Made by a program: the position numbers and the translations under genes. Under the pieces are notes generated by a model. That model had not been told where the DNA came from, did no database searches, and worked only from the letters and a program-made list of their open reading frames with translations. Below, in pieces: positions 49,013-56,709 of a stretch of 64,000 nt of DNA (position 1 is its first letter; each line of letters starts with the position of its first letter). This DNA is from CBDFGQ01 sp965247295 (lineage in GTDB: Bacteria; Chloroflexota; Dehalococcoidia; Lucifugimonadales; JAGWBF01). Location: the NCBI GenBank assembly GCA_965247295.1, contig CBDFGQ010000004.1, positions 302,657 to 366,656 of the forward strand. Direction: 5' to 3'.

Positions 49013-49376
49013 CGGATGGTACGTCCGTAAAGTCGAAATGTAGTACCCCCAGGCCTGGTACTTCAAAGGCCATGCCGATGGTGTGACGCTCGGCGCTGAG
49101 TACGAGGTCCTCAATGGTCACGGTTGTGGTTTTGTTCAGCTCCAGGGTAAAAGGAGTCTCGTTGGATACGGACTCAAAGGCACGGTGCTGACCATCAACG
49201 GAAAAGTGGCAGCGTTCCAAGGGGACCTCCTGACCATTCAGTGTCAGGGGAAGAATCCTCCTGGCGTAACCGCTGCCCAGCTTGTTCAACAGACCGAACT
49301 GGACCCCTCGATCTGTATTGCGCAGGCTCCCCGTGACATAGAGTCTACGCAGGAGAAAGCTTGGGACCGTTAGCAT
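49005..49376 (-). CDS. Conserved small beta-rich hypothetical protein
   Basis: 123 residues beginning M-L-T-V-P-S-F-L-L-R-R-L-Y-V-T-G-S-L. It alternates strands, with D-R-G-V-Q-F-G-L-L-N-K-L near the start and G-L-G-V-L-H-F-D-F-T-D-V-P at the end, and no catalytic motif or signal. I recall proteins of this plan annotated, without evidence, as HMG-CoA-reductase-like in Chloroflexota; the function is unknown. It overlaps the epimerase start by eight bases and follows the aldolase by 12, so it belongs to this operon. Confidence 0.65.
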   Translation of the reverse strand: MLTVPSFLLRRLYVTGSLRNTDRGVQFGLLNKLGSGYARRILPLTLNGQEVPLERCHFSVDGQHRAFESVSNETPFTLELNKTTTVTIEDLVLSAERHTIGMAFEVPGLGVLHFDFTDVPSDE

Positions 49377-49388
49377 GTTATCTCCCCT

Positions 49389-50126
49389 CTATTCTCTGTT
49401 CTGGCCGCTGCCCAGGGCGTCCGCCCCCATCTGCATAAGGTAAAGCTCACGCTCCCGTTGGACTACGTCTGGCGGTAGAGGGTTGGCCCTGCCCATAAGG
49501 GATGCGTACAGGAAAATCTTGGCCACCCGCTCCACCAACTGGCATATCTCCAGGGCATCCCAGGGAGTCCGGCCTACGCCCACCAGACCGTGGTTGCGCA
49601 GGAGCACCGCGTTCCTGTCTCCAAGGCTGCGGCGGGCGTTCTGGGCCAGCTCCTCGGTGGTGGGAAACCCGTACTCCGCGACCTGTACGCCCCCTCCCAC
49701 CCTTATCACCATTTCGTCCACCAGAGGTGGTATTTCCAGACCCCCCACCGCGGCCACCGACGCGTATACGGAGTGGGTATGGATAAGCGCACCGATATCC
49801 ATCCGATTCTTGTACAACGCAAGGTGCAGGGCTGTCTCGGAGGATGGAGGCAGGTCCCCCTCTACCGGCTCCCCTTCCAGGTCTATCACTACCATCTCCT
49901 CGGGGCCTATTTGACCCAATGGCCGACGAAAGGGGGTTATGAGGACAAGTCCGTCATGCTGGGTCCCGGACAATCGTACGCTGGCGTTGCCGCTGGAGCC
50001 GACTACCAGCTCGTGCTTGACGATTTCCCGAGTTACTTCCCACAGTAGCTGTCTTTCAGACTTCCAGCTTGCCAAAGGACCTCCGCGGCCAACCTGGTGG
50101 TTCCGTCGGGTCAATCGTGTGCCCAT
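49389..50126 (-). CDS. Class II aldolase/adducin family protein
   Basis: 245 residues from ATG 50126, within the end of the kinase gene; a TTG 18 codons later has a closer GGAGG. The zinc ligands H-x-H are in A-L-I-H-T-H-S-V-Y-A-S, with the third His in L-L-R-N-H-G-L-V-G-V-G. Catalytic Glu is in S-S-E-T-A-L-H-L. Members split sugar 1-phosphates or tetronate/threonate derivatives. Pairing with an FGGY kinase and a 2-hydroxyacid dehydrogenase supports sugar or sugar-acid breakdown. Confidence 0.88.
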   Translation of the reverse strand: MGTRLTRRNHQVGRGGPLASWKSERQLLWEVTREIVKHELVVGSSGNASVRLSGTQHDGLVLITPFRRPLGQIGPEEMVVIDLEGEPVEGDLPPSSETALHLALYKNRMDIGALIHTHSVYASVAAVGGLEIPPLVDEMVIRVGGGVQVAEYGFPTTEELAQNARRSLGDRNAVLLRNHGLVGVGRTPWDALEICQLVERVAKIFLYASLMGRANPLPPDVVQRERELYLMQMGADALGSGQNRE

Positions 50127-51637
50127 TCCAGACGATCATACATGTGCAACCACTGGCGATAGTACTCCTCATATTGGGCTATCTGGCTGGGCGCGGCAGG
50201 TTCCACTTCCTCGCAGTCGTCGGCCGCTGCCTCCGCCGCCTCTTGGAGGGTAAGTGAGGGCGTCGCAGCCACTGCGGCAATCATGGCCGCCCCACGGGCA
50301 CTCACGTGGGGTACGGTACTGCGCCTGATGGGAAGTCCCAATACGCCGGAAAGGGTGGCAGTTAGGGTCCTGCCGCTGGACATGCCGCCCCCCAAGTGCA
50401 GCGTCTCCAAATCCTGGCAGGTCAGCTCCCTCAGAGTATCCAGGCTGGCCTTAACGCCGTAGGCGATGTTCTCCAGCGCCGCACGGAGCAGCTGCCCCCT
50501 GGTGGTCTCCTGGAAGCTAAGGGGCGTCGGGAACATCAGGCCGCCCATCCTTAGCCCCGCCCTGAAAGAGCTCACCGGGCCGGCGTTGAGGAAGGCCAAC
50601 ACGCCCTCGGATGCAGCGGATGTCTCGCTGGCCAATGCGTCCGCATCTTCAAACGACGCGGTACTTCCCAGAAGGGTGTCCTTGAGCCACCGGTAAGAGT
50701 TACCGGTGTCGCCTAAATTGCTCTCTTTCACCCACAGGCCCTCCAGGGGATAGCAGCCTTGCCAGGTGCGCATCTCGCTATCGAGCCGTGGTGCGGAGGT
50801 AAGCACCTGCAATGCCCCACTCCATCCGATTACCGCCCCAGCCTGCCCTTCTTCCCGTAGCCCCATTCCCAGGAGTCCGCACTGGGTGTCGGGCCCCGCT
50901 AGGGTTACCGGTAAGCCGTACTTCAGTCCCCACCGGTCTGCCATGGGCTGGCTGAGCGCGCCAGTCGCAATACCTGGTGCTGAGAGGGGAGGTAATAGTG
51001 TGGGGGACACTCCCAGTCGGTCCATCAGGCAGTGTGGTCTCTCCCCTGTCCCTATGTCAAGTAGGCCCGCCTCAGCCTCCAAGGCGGGCTCCGACGTCAG
51101 GCACCCCGTAAGCCTGTAGGCCAGCCAGCCCGCCACCGTTAGTATCGTGCGAGTATTATCATAGGTTAGCGGCCGGTTGTCCCGAAACCATCGCAGGCGT
51201 GCAGGGGCCAGCAGGAAGGAGGGGAAGTGCCCCGTGACGGCATAGATCTCCCCGCCCAAGTCGTCGTCCATGGCCGCGCCCTCGAAGACGGCACGCAGGT
51301 CTATGTTGGGGCCGCAGTACACCTCCCTGCCCTCGTCATCGAGGAATACCACTCCCTGCCGCTGGCTGGTAATTCCGATGGCGGCGACCTCCGAGTCCCT
51401 TATGCCTCTGCTGCTCAACACCTGTGCGACGAGGCCTCCCAGGGTATCCAGCACCGTCTGCGGCTCGAACTCCTTGGCCAGCGGCGAACATCCCTCTGGA
51501 GTAAGATATCGCATGGGTGCGCTGGCGGCGGCGATGGGCCTTGCCACGCAGTCTGCAAGAAGGCAGTGAAGGGAGCCGGTACCCACGTCCAGGGCCAGGA
51601 CGTAGCCTTTGCCATCTCCGTAGCCTGGGCTACCCAC
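50111..51637 (-). CDS. FGGY-family carbohydrate kinase
   Basis: 508 residues from GTG 51637, which has GGAGG four bases before and overlaps the dehydrogenase stop by eight bases (an in-frame ATG 51655 gives 514). N-terminal ATP-phosphate loop L-A-L-D-V-G-T-G-S-L; catalytic Asp in L-A-G-P-D-T-Q-C-G-L-L-G; C-terminal L-H-L-G-G-G-M-S-S-G-R. It phosphorylates a sugar (xylulokinase/gluconokinase-like); the identity is open. The aldolase start overlaps its end. Confidence 0.87.
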   Translation of the reverse strand: MGSPGYGDGKGYVLALDVGTGSLHCLLADCVARPIAAASAPMRYLTPEGCSPLAKEFEPQTVLDTLGGLVAQVLSSRGIRDSEVAAIGITSQRQGVVFLDDEGREVYCGPNIDLRAVFEGAAMDDDLGGEIYAVTGHFPSFLLAPARLRWFRDNRPLTYDNTRTILTVAGWLAYRLTGCLTSEPALEAEAGLLDIGTGERPHCLMDRLGVSPTLLPPLSAPGIATGALSQPMADRWGLKYGLPVTLAGPDTQCGLLGMGLREEGQAGAVIGWSGALQVLTSAPRLDSEMRTWQGCYPLEGLWVKESNLGDTGNSYRWLKDTLLGSTASFEDADALASETSAASEGVLAFLNAGPVSSFRAGLRMGGLMFPTPLSFQETTRGQLLRAALENIAYGVKASLDTLRELTCQDLETLHLGGGMSSGRTLTATLSGVLGLPIRRSTVPHVSARGAAMIAAVAATPSLTLQEAAEAAADDCEEVEPAAPSQIAQYEEYYRQWLHMYDRLEWAHD

Positions 51638-52631
51638 GTCGCCTCCACACCCCACGGTTGACCAGGTGCTTCGGCCTGCGGCCTTGGAGGAATCGCCGGA
51701 TATCGTCGGTCATCATCCAGGACTGCCTCTCGACCGTGCCATCCGTGGCACCGCCCATGTGGGGAGTAAGGATAACATTATCTAGCTTCAGTAGTGGGCT
51801 GGATGGAGGCAGGGGATGCGTCCGGTGGACATCCAGGGCAGCCCCCGCGATGTGGCCGGACGTCAGGTGCTCCACCAGCGCCGGCTCGGCTATGACGGAA
51901 TGGGCGGCCGTATTGATAATGTAGGATCCCACCTTCATCCGGCTGAGGCGGCGGTTGTCGAGCAGCCCCTCCGTCTCTGTGGTGCCGGGGACGTGAATTG
52001 AGAGGAAGTCCGACGCCGTGAGCACCTGGTCGAGGGTTCCCAGCAGCGCACCCGACACCACCTGTCCTTGGATCCCCGCATACGGGTCGTAGGCGTGGAC
52101 GCGCATCCCGAAGGCCTTCCCCAGTCTGGCCACGGCGCGGCCTATGGAGCCCAGCCCTATGATGCCCAGCACCTTTCCTCCTAGCTCCACTCCACGCATG
52201 GAGATGTAGGGTTCCACCGGGCTCTGCCACCTGCCGTCCCCGACCATTGCGCTGAGCTGCGGGATACCTCTGGCCAGCGCGAGCATGAGGCCCATAGTCA
52301 GTTCGGCGACGGCCCGGGCGTTTCGGCCGGGGGCGTTCACCACCACGACGCCGTGCCTGGTAGCGGCCTCTACGCCCACGTGCTCCAGGCCGTTTCTACA
52401 TACCCCGAGGTATTTCAGCGGGCCGCCGTGGTCGAACACTTCGTCGAACACGAAGTCGGCCTCGACTACCAGTATGGAGATCTCCTCTGTGGTCACTCGC
52501 TCGCAGAGCTCCTGGGGCGAGTGGAGCCGCCGAGTATCGGTCCAGCTCTCGTAAGTGACGGGAAGGGTGTGGCTAAGCTCTTCGAGGGCCTCCCGGGCGA
52601 AGGGGGCCAGGATCAGAGCTCTGTTACTCAC
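51630..52631 (-). CDS. D-isomer-specific 2-hydroxyacid dehydrogenase
   Basis: 333 residues from GTG 52631, overlapping the hpnE stop by eight bases (G-G-T-G-A-G-T-A-A context). NAD motif G-I-I-G-L-G-S-I-G-R-A-V; catalytic Arg in C-R-N-G-L-E-H-V and His in I-L-T-P-H-M-G-G-A-T-D. It is in the phosphoglycerate-dehydrogenase-like group without an ACT domain. Lying between hpnE and the kinase/aldolase, it links the hopanoid operon to the sugar-acid genes by overlap alone. Confidence 0.87.
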   Translation of the reverse strand: MSNRALILAPFAREALEELSHTLPVTYESWTDTRRLHSPQELCERVTTEEISILVVEADFVFDEVFDHGGPLKYLGVCRNGLEHVGVEAATRHGVVVVNAPGRNARAVAELTMGLMLALARGIPQLSAMVGDGRWQSPVEPYISMRGVELGGKVLGIIGLGSIGRAVARLGKAFGMRVHAYDPYAGIQGQVVSGALLGTLDQVLTASDFLSIHVPGTTETEGLLDNRRLSRMKVGSYIINTAAHSVIAEPALVEHLTSGHIAGAALDVHRTHPLPPSSPLLKLDNVILTPHMGGATDGTVERQSWMMTDDIRRFLQGRRPKHLVNRGVWRRRG

Positions 52632-54222
52632 CCCATCCCTTCGACACAATGGCCTCGGCGGCCGTCACGCCGCTGTGGACGGCGCCTTCCATGGTAGAGG
52701 GCCAGCCGGTATCCGTCCAGTCGCCCGCCAGAAAAAGATTACTTATGGACGTCTCCGTGGGGGGGCGTAGCCGGGAGGCTCCCGGTGTGCACCGGAAGGT
52801 GGCCTGGGACTTCACCACCAGGAGTTGCTTCACCTGGGCCTCCCCGGCCTTCGGAAACGCCTCGGCCATGGCCTTTAGAAAGATGGCCCTGATCTCTTCC
52901 TTGGGCCGGTTGATGTATTCCCATGCACCACTGATGGAGATGGTTATGTAGTGCCCAGGCCCTCCCCCAGCGGCCGGGCCGGTGGCCCCATCTGAGGCGA
53001 GGATACTACCCTTGTCGAAGACCCACTGTAGGGGGCTGTCCACGACCGCTACGAAGGGCTCGCCCGAGCCGTCCATTACAGGCCTGTCGTACCATACGTG
53101 TACATTGACGATGGGCGAGGTGGTCAGCTCCGTGGCTCCCTTGAAGGATGGCTCTCGGAGCCATTCCGGTGGGATGACGGATGCCAGGAGGTGGAATGGC
53201 AACGCGCTGACATAGACATCGCCACGAACAACCTCGCCCCCCGCCAGTTCCACACCCTCCAGGGGCGGATGGGCCTGGTCCGGTGGCTGCGAGGAGCCGT
53301 TTCCACCCGGGCCTCCGTGAACCTCCGGGGCCCTGGGGATGAGACGAACTATTCTCTTGCCCAGGAGGATCTGGCCCCCCCTCTCCAGGATATAGTCCCG
53401 GGCAGCTTCTCCCATCAGGTTGGAGAGGCCGACCAGGGAATATCCCACGTTGGCGCCACGGCGGTCTTTCAGTACCCCCTCTTGATAGACCATCAGTCCC
53501 ATGGCCGCGCTCACGTCGTTTACATGGTCGTTGAGGGTGGGCAGGGTTATGAGGTCCCAGAACTTTTCGATTGCACGGTCCGTCTGGCCGTGCCCCTTGA
53601 GCCACTGATAGAAGCTGAGGTCTTCGAGCCGGGGATCGCGCCGGTCGGTGAAGAGTACCCGGGTCATTCCGTACAGGGCCAGGAGTTTGTCCTTGAACCC
53701 CAGGTGGGGATATCGCAGGAACGATGGCAGCATGTTAAAGGGCGCCGGCAGTGGGGCGGAACTCAGCATACCGACCTTGCTTTTTTTACCAGCCTTCGCC
53801 GGACTCATGACCTTCACCCGCAGCGTGGGCTGGAGATGGGTCTTGTGGTAGGTGCCCAGCTTCTTGAGGAACTCAATGAAATAGGTGCAGCACCCCAGAA
53901 ATACATGCTGGCCATTGTCTACCTGGCAACCCGTTGTATCGGGTGCGGCCACCGCGACCACCTCCCCGGAGTGCGTAGCGGTGACTTGTGGGCCTCCTGG
54001 CCGAGTCGAGGGTGGAGCAGCGTCCTTGGGGGAGGCTCCCCGCGTGTCGGTTCCCTCAAAGGGGTAAAAGAAGGAGAAGGCCCTGCCTCCAAGGAAGGGC
54101 CGCCTTTCCACCAGGGTGATGCGGTAGCCGCCGTCTAGCAGATGGCACGCGGCAGCCATGCCCGCGAGGCCGCCCCCCAGCACCACGACGTGGGGTTTCG
54201 TGCCTTGCCCCGATGGGCTCAT
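52624..54222 (-). CDS. hpnE: Squalene-forming FAD-dependent oxidoreductase HpnE
   Basis: 532 residues. Start ATG 54222 overlaps the hpnD stop (ATGA); the frame reaches 54279. The FAD motif is V-V-V-L-G-G-G-L-A-G-M-A-A-A (about residue 12), E-R-R-P-F-L-G-G-R-A-F-S follows, then V-D-N-G-Q-H-V-F-L-G-C-C-T-Y-F-I, typical of HpnE. HpnE reduces hydroxysqualene to squalene at the end of the HpnCDE route. Residues about 53-97, between R-A-F-S-F and C-Q-V-D-N-G-Q, are a Pro/Thr/Gly-rich insertion that family members usually lack. Confidence 0.92.
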   Translation of the reverse strand: MSPSGQGTKPHVVVLGGGLAGMAAACHLLDGGYRITLVERRPFLGGRAFSFFYPFEGTDTRGASPKDAAPPSTRPGGPQVTATHSGEVVAVAAPDTTGCQVDNGQHVFLGCCTYFIEFLKKLGTYHKTHLQPTLRVKVMSPAKAGKKSKVGMLSSAPLPAPFNMLPSFLRYPHLGFKDKLLALYGMTRVLFTDRRDPRLEDLSFYQWLKGHGQTDRAIEKFWDLITLPTLNDHVNDVSAAMGLMVYQEGVLKDRRGANVGYSLVGLSNLMGEAARDYILERGGQILLGKRIVRLIPRAPEVHGGPGGNGSSQPPDQAHPPLEGVELAGGEVVRGDVYVSALPFHLLASVIPPEWLREPSFKGATELTTSPIVNVHVWYDRPVMDGSGEPFVAVVDSPLQWVFDKGSILASDGATGPAAGGGPGHYITISISGAWEYINRPKEEIRAIFLKAMAEAFPKAGEAQVKQLLVVKSQATFRCTPGASRLRPPTETSISNLFLAGDWTDTGWPSTMEGAVHSGVTAAEAIVSKGWGE

Positions 54223-55088
54223 GCCCGAGGGGTCATTGGGAGTAGGCTTCTCATCCATGTTTGCGCTGTAACCAGGCACTTCTCACGTCTGCTCAGGCGA
54301 ACCCGACCGTCGAAAACATTGAAATCTCTGGCTTCGATCCTCTCAAGGATCTGCCTGTATAGCTGCCCCAGCACCGCCGGAAAGGCCCTGGTACGGGGGG
54401 AGAGGAGGGGCAGTAGCTTGAAGCCGCTGTCGAAGTACTCCCGCGCCCTACAGACCTGAAACTTCATGAGGTCTCGGAAGGGCTGATTTACCACTTCTGC
54501 CTGGAGCTCCTCGACCGAGTACCCGAACCTCTGTATCTCGTCCAGTGGTAAGTAGATACGGTCCCGCTCCAGGTCTTCCCTAATGTCCCTCAGGATGTTG
54601 GTCATCTGCATGGCGATGCCCAGGTCCACGGCGTACTCCCTGGCCCTGTCCTGGGAGTACCCCAGTATCTGTATACAGGTCAGACCCACTACCGAGGCCA
54701 CCTTATAGCAGTACTCTCGGAGTTCGGGGAAGTCCTGGTACCGGCTCTTGATAAGGTCCGTTTCTACACCCGAGACTACGTCCTGAAAATACTCCTGGGG
54801 TATGTCGAAAGTACCGGCGGCATGGGAAAGGGCAGTGAAGACCGGCCCATCAGGGCGGCCCGACGCGGCCATGGAAAGCTGTTCGCGCAATTCCTCCAAA
54901 AGCCTTAGCTTCTCACCGGTCGGAAACTGCCCATCGGTCGCGTCATCGCAAACCCGGCAGAAGGCGTAGACCGCGTAAATGGCCCTCCTCTTTCTGGGCG
55001 GGAGGGTTATGAACGCGTAGTAGAAGTTCTTGGCCTCCCGCCTGGCAATGAGGCGGCACTGCTCGTAGGCCAGGTCAAGCTCGGTCAT
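54219..55088 (-). CDS. hpnD: Presqualene diphosphate synthase HpnD
   Basis: 289 residues, squalene/phytoene synthase fold. First Asp-rich motif A-F-C-R-V-C-D-D-A-T-D-G; second N-I-L-R-D-I-R-E-D-L-E-R-D-R-I-Y-L-P. Also Y-A-F-I-T-L-P-P-x-K-R near the start. HpnD joins two farnesyl diphosphates to presqualene diphosphate for HpnC/HpnE. The stop overlaps the hpnE start. Confidence 0.93.
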   Translation of the reverse strand: MTELDLAYEQCRLIARREAKNFYYAFITLPPRKRRAIYAVYAFCRVCDDATDGQFPTGEKLRLLEELREQLSMAASGRPDGPVFTALSHAAGTFDIPQEYFQDVVSGVETDLIKSRYQDFPELREYCYKVASVVGLTCIQILGYSQDRAREYAVDLGIAMQMTNILRDIREDLERDRIYLPLDEIQRFGYSVEELQAEVVNQPFRDLMKFQVCRAREYFDSGFKLLPLLSPRTRAFPAVLGQLYRQILERIEARDFNVFDGRVRLSRREKCLVTAQTWMRSLLPMTPRA

Positions 55089-55136
55089 CCCACACGCTCG
55101 AATTATTTTGCGCGGCTCCCGGTGAGGCGCGGCTTG

Positions 55137-56114
55137 TCAGGAGGGTCCAGTCCGCCGCCCAAGCGCCATCCTCAGCCACGTTGACAGAAACAGACGGGCC
55201 TTACTGACATGAGAAAGGGCGGGCCTCCCGGACAGCACGTCGTAGTCCCTTTTTTCTATGGCTTTCAATACCTCGGTACCACCCGCGGTAAACAGGGCCA
55301 CGTCCAGCCGCAGCCGGCCGTCCAGGGAGTCCACGAGTTTGTATCCCTCCGCGAACAGGTCCCCGGCCCGTTCCACTTCGAAGGCCATGAGCCTGCGAAA
55401 GCTGTCGTTGGCGACACCCTCAGACAGCTCTTCCTCGGTGTAGCCAAACCGCTCCATGTCCTCTTGGGGGATGTAGATGCGCCCCAACCGGTAGTCGCGG
55501 GCCACATCCTGCCAGAAATTGGCCAGCTGCAGCGCGGTGCAGGTGCAGTCGGCCAGCCGCTGGCGTTCGTCGTCGCGGTAGCCGAAAAGGTACAGAAACA
55601 GCCGTCCCACCGGGTTGGCCGAGTGATCGCAGTAGTACAGAAGGTCATGGTACGTGGGGTAGCGCGTGATGCGCTGTTCCATGCGATTGGCCTCAATGAG
55701 CTTGAGGAAAGGCTCCTTGGGTATCTCGAACTTACGGACCGTTTCCCGAAGGGCTACCATCACCGGGTGGGTGGGCTCACCGGCGTAGCACAGCTCCAGC
55801 TCATCCCGCCAGGCGCCGAGCAGCTCCAGCTTTTTCTCCCTCTCGTCTAATGTGCTGGCCACCTGTATGGAATTCACGGGCCATCCCGCCTGGGACGCCG
55901 CCGAGGATAGGTAGGACAGGGACTCATCGCCCAGGTCGTCTACCCAGCGGCAGTAGGCGTAGATGGCGTAGACATGTCGTCTCTGCGCCCTGGGAATGAA
56001 AAGGGATCCCACGGTAAAATTCTCGTAGTGGGTCCTGGCCAGCCGTTCGCAGTAGCGGTAGGCCTCGTCGAGGGTATGGGTAGGTACCTTCTGGTCGGTG
56101 GGAATGGGATTCAC
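55137..56114 (-). CDS. hpnC: Hydroxysqualene synthase HpnC
   Basis: 325 residues. Asp-rich motif Y-C-R-W-V-D-D-L-G-D-E, later L-A-N-F-W-Q-D-V-A-R-D-Y-R-L-G-R-I-Y-I-P. HpnC turns presqualene diphosphate into hydroxysqualene. It directly precedes hpnD; the YjbQ-like gene ends 9 bases before its start, so they share a transcript. Confidence 0.93.
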   Translation of the reverse strand: MNPIPTDQKVPTHTLDEAYRYCERLARTHYENFTVGSLFIPRAQRRHVYAIYAYCRWVDDLGDESLSYLSSAASQAGWPVNSIQVASTLDEREKKLELLGAWRDELELCYAGEPTHPVMVALRETVRKFEIPKEPFLKLIEANRMEQRITRYPTYHDLLYYCDHSANPVGRLFLYLFGYRDDERQRLADCTCTALQLANFWQDVARDYRLGRIYIPQEDMERFGYTEEELSEGVANDSFRRLMAFEVERAGDLFAEGYKLVDSLDGRLRLDVALFTAGGTEVLKAIEKRDYDVLSGRPALSHVSKARLFLSTWLRMALGRRTGPS

Positions 56115-56123
56115 GGGTTCACC

Positions 56124-56567
56124 CTATACACCCATTACCTGGACCACGACCTCCCTGGGCCGTGCGTGGTCAAGCTCGATGAGGAAGATACTCTGGTACT
56201 GCCCAAACTGCATCGTGCCTTCGACCACGGGCAGCGTCTCGCTGGTGCCCAGCAACAGGTGCTGGCAGTGGGCATGGCCGTTGGGGCACTCGTCCTCGTT
56301 CATGTTCACGGTTCGAATGCTGAAATCGTTGTGTCTGTACTTTCCGTTCCGAGGGGAGATGCGCTCCAGGAACTGTTCCATGTCTTGAAGGAGGAGAGGC
56401 TCATTCTCGTTAATCTTTATTGCTGCGGTGGTGTGTCGGGAGTAAACGACGACAAATCCGTGGCTCACCTCGGCCTCTGCCACACACTCCTGGACTTTTT
56501 GGGTGATGTCTATGAATTCCGGGGCTTTCTTGCTCTCGAGCTTGAGGCAGTAGACATGGCTCTTCAT
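56124..56567 (-). CDS. YjbQ/UPF0047 family protein
   Basis: 147 residues from ATG 56567 (GGGAGA upstream; the frame reaches 56699). Family residues: S-R-H-T-T-A-A-I, E-N-E, N-G-H-A-H-C-Q-H-L-L-L-G, L-G-x-x-Q, and F-I-E-L-D-like L-I-E-L-D-H-A-R-P-R. Bacterial members can act as a weak secondary thiamine-phosphate synthase; the physiological role is unsettled. Its position inside the hopanoid run, between shc and hpnC, is unusual. Confidence 0.88.
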   Translation of the reverse strand: MKSHVYCLKLESKKAPEFIDITQKVQECVAEAEVSHGFVVVYSRHTTAAIKINENEPLLLQDMEQFLERISPRNGKYRHNDFSIRTVNMNEDECPNGHAHCQHLLLGTSETLPVVEGTMQFGQYQSIFLIELDHARPREVVVQVMGV

Positions 56568-56709
56568 TATGCCCGTCTCCCCCTTGTGCCTTGAAATTTC
56601 CTGTTCGCCCGGTGGCCTGCCCGCGCCTCGAGCCTGCCCGCCACCAGATGTGGAGGCGCGATTCCCCAATAGTGGTTTACGTAAAACTTCCCGTACCATT
56701 ACTAGCCCC

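Noticed and set aside
53098..54138. 346-residue open frame on the plus strand
   Set aside because: Antisense to hpnE, which has clear family motifs; no start signal.
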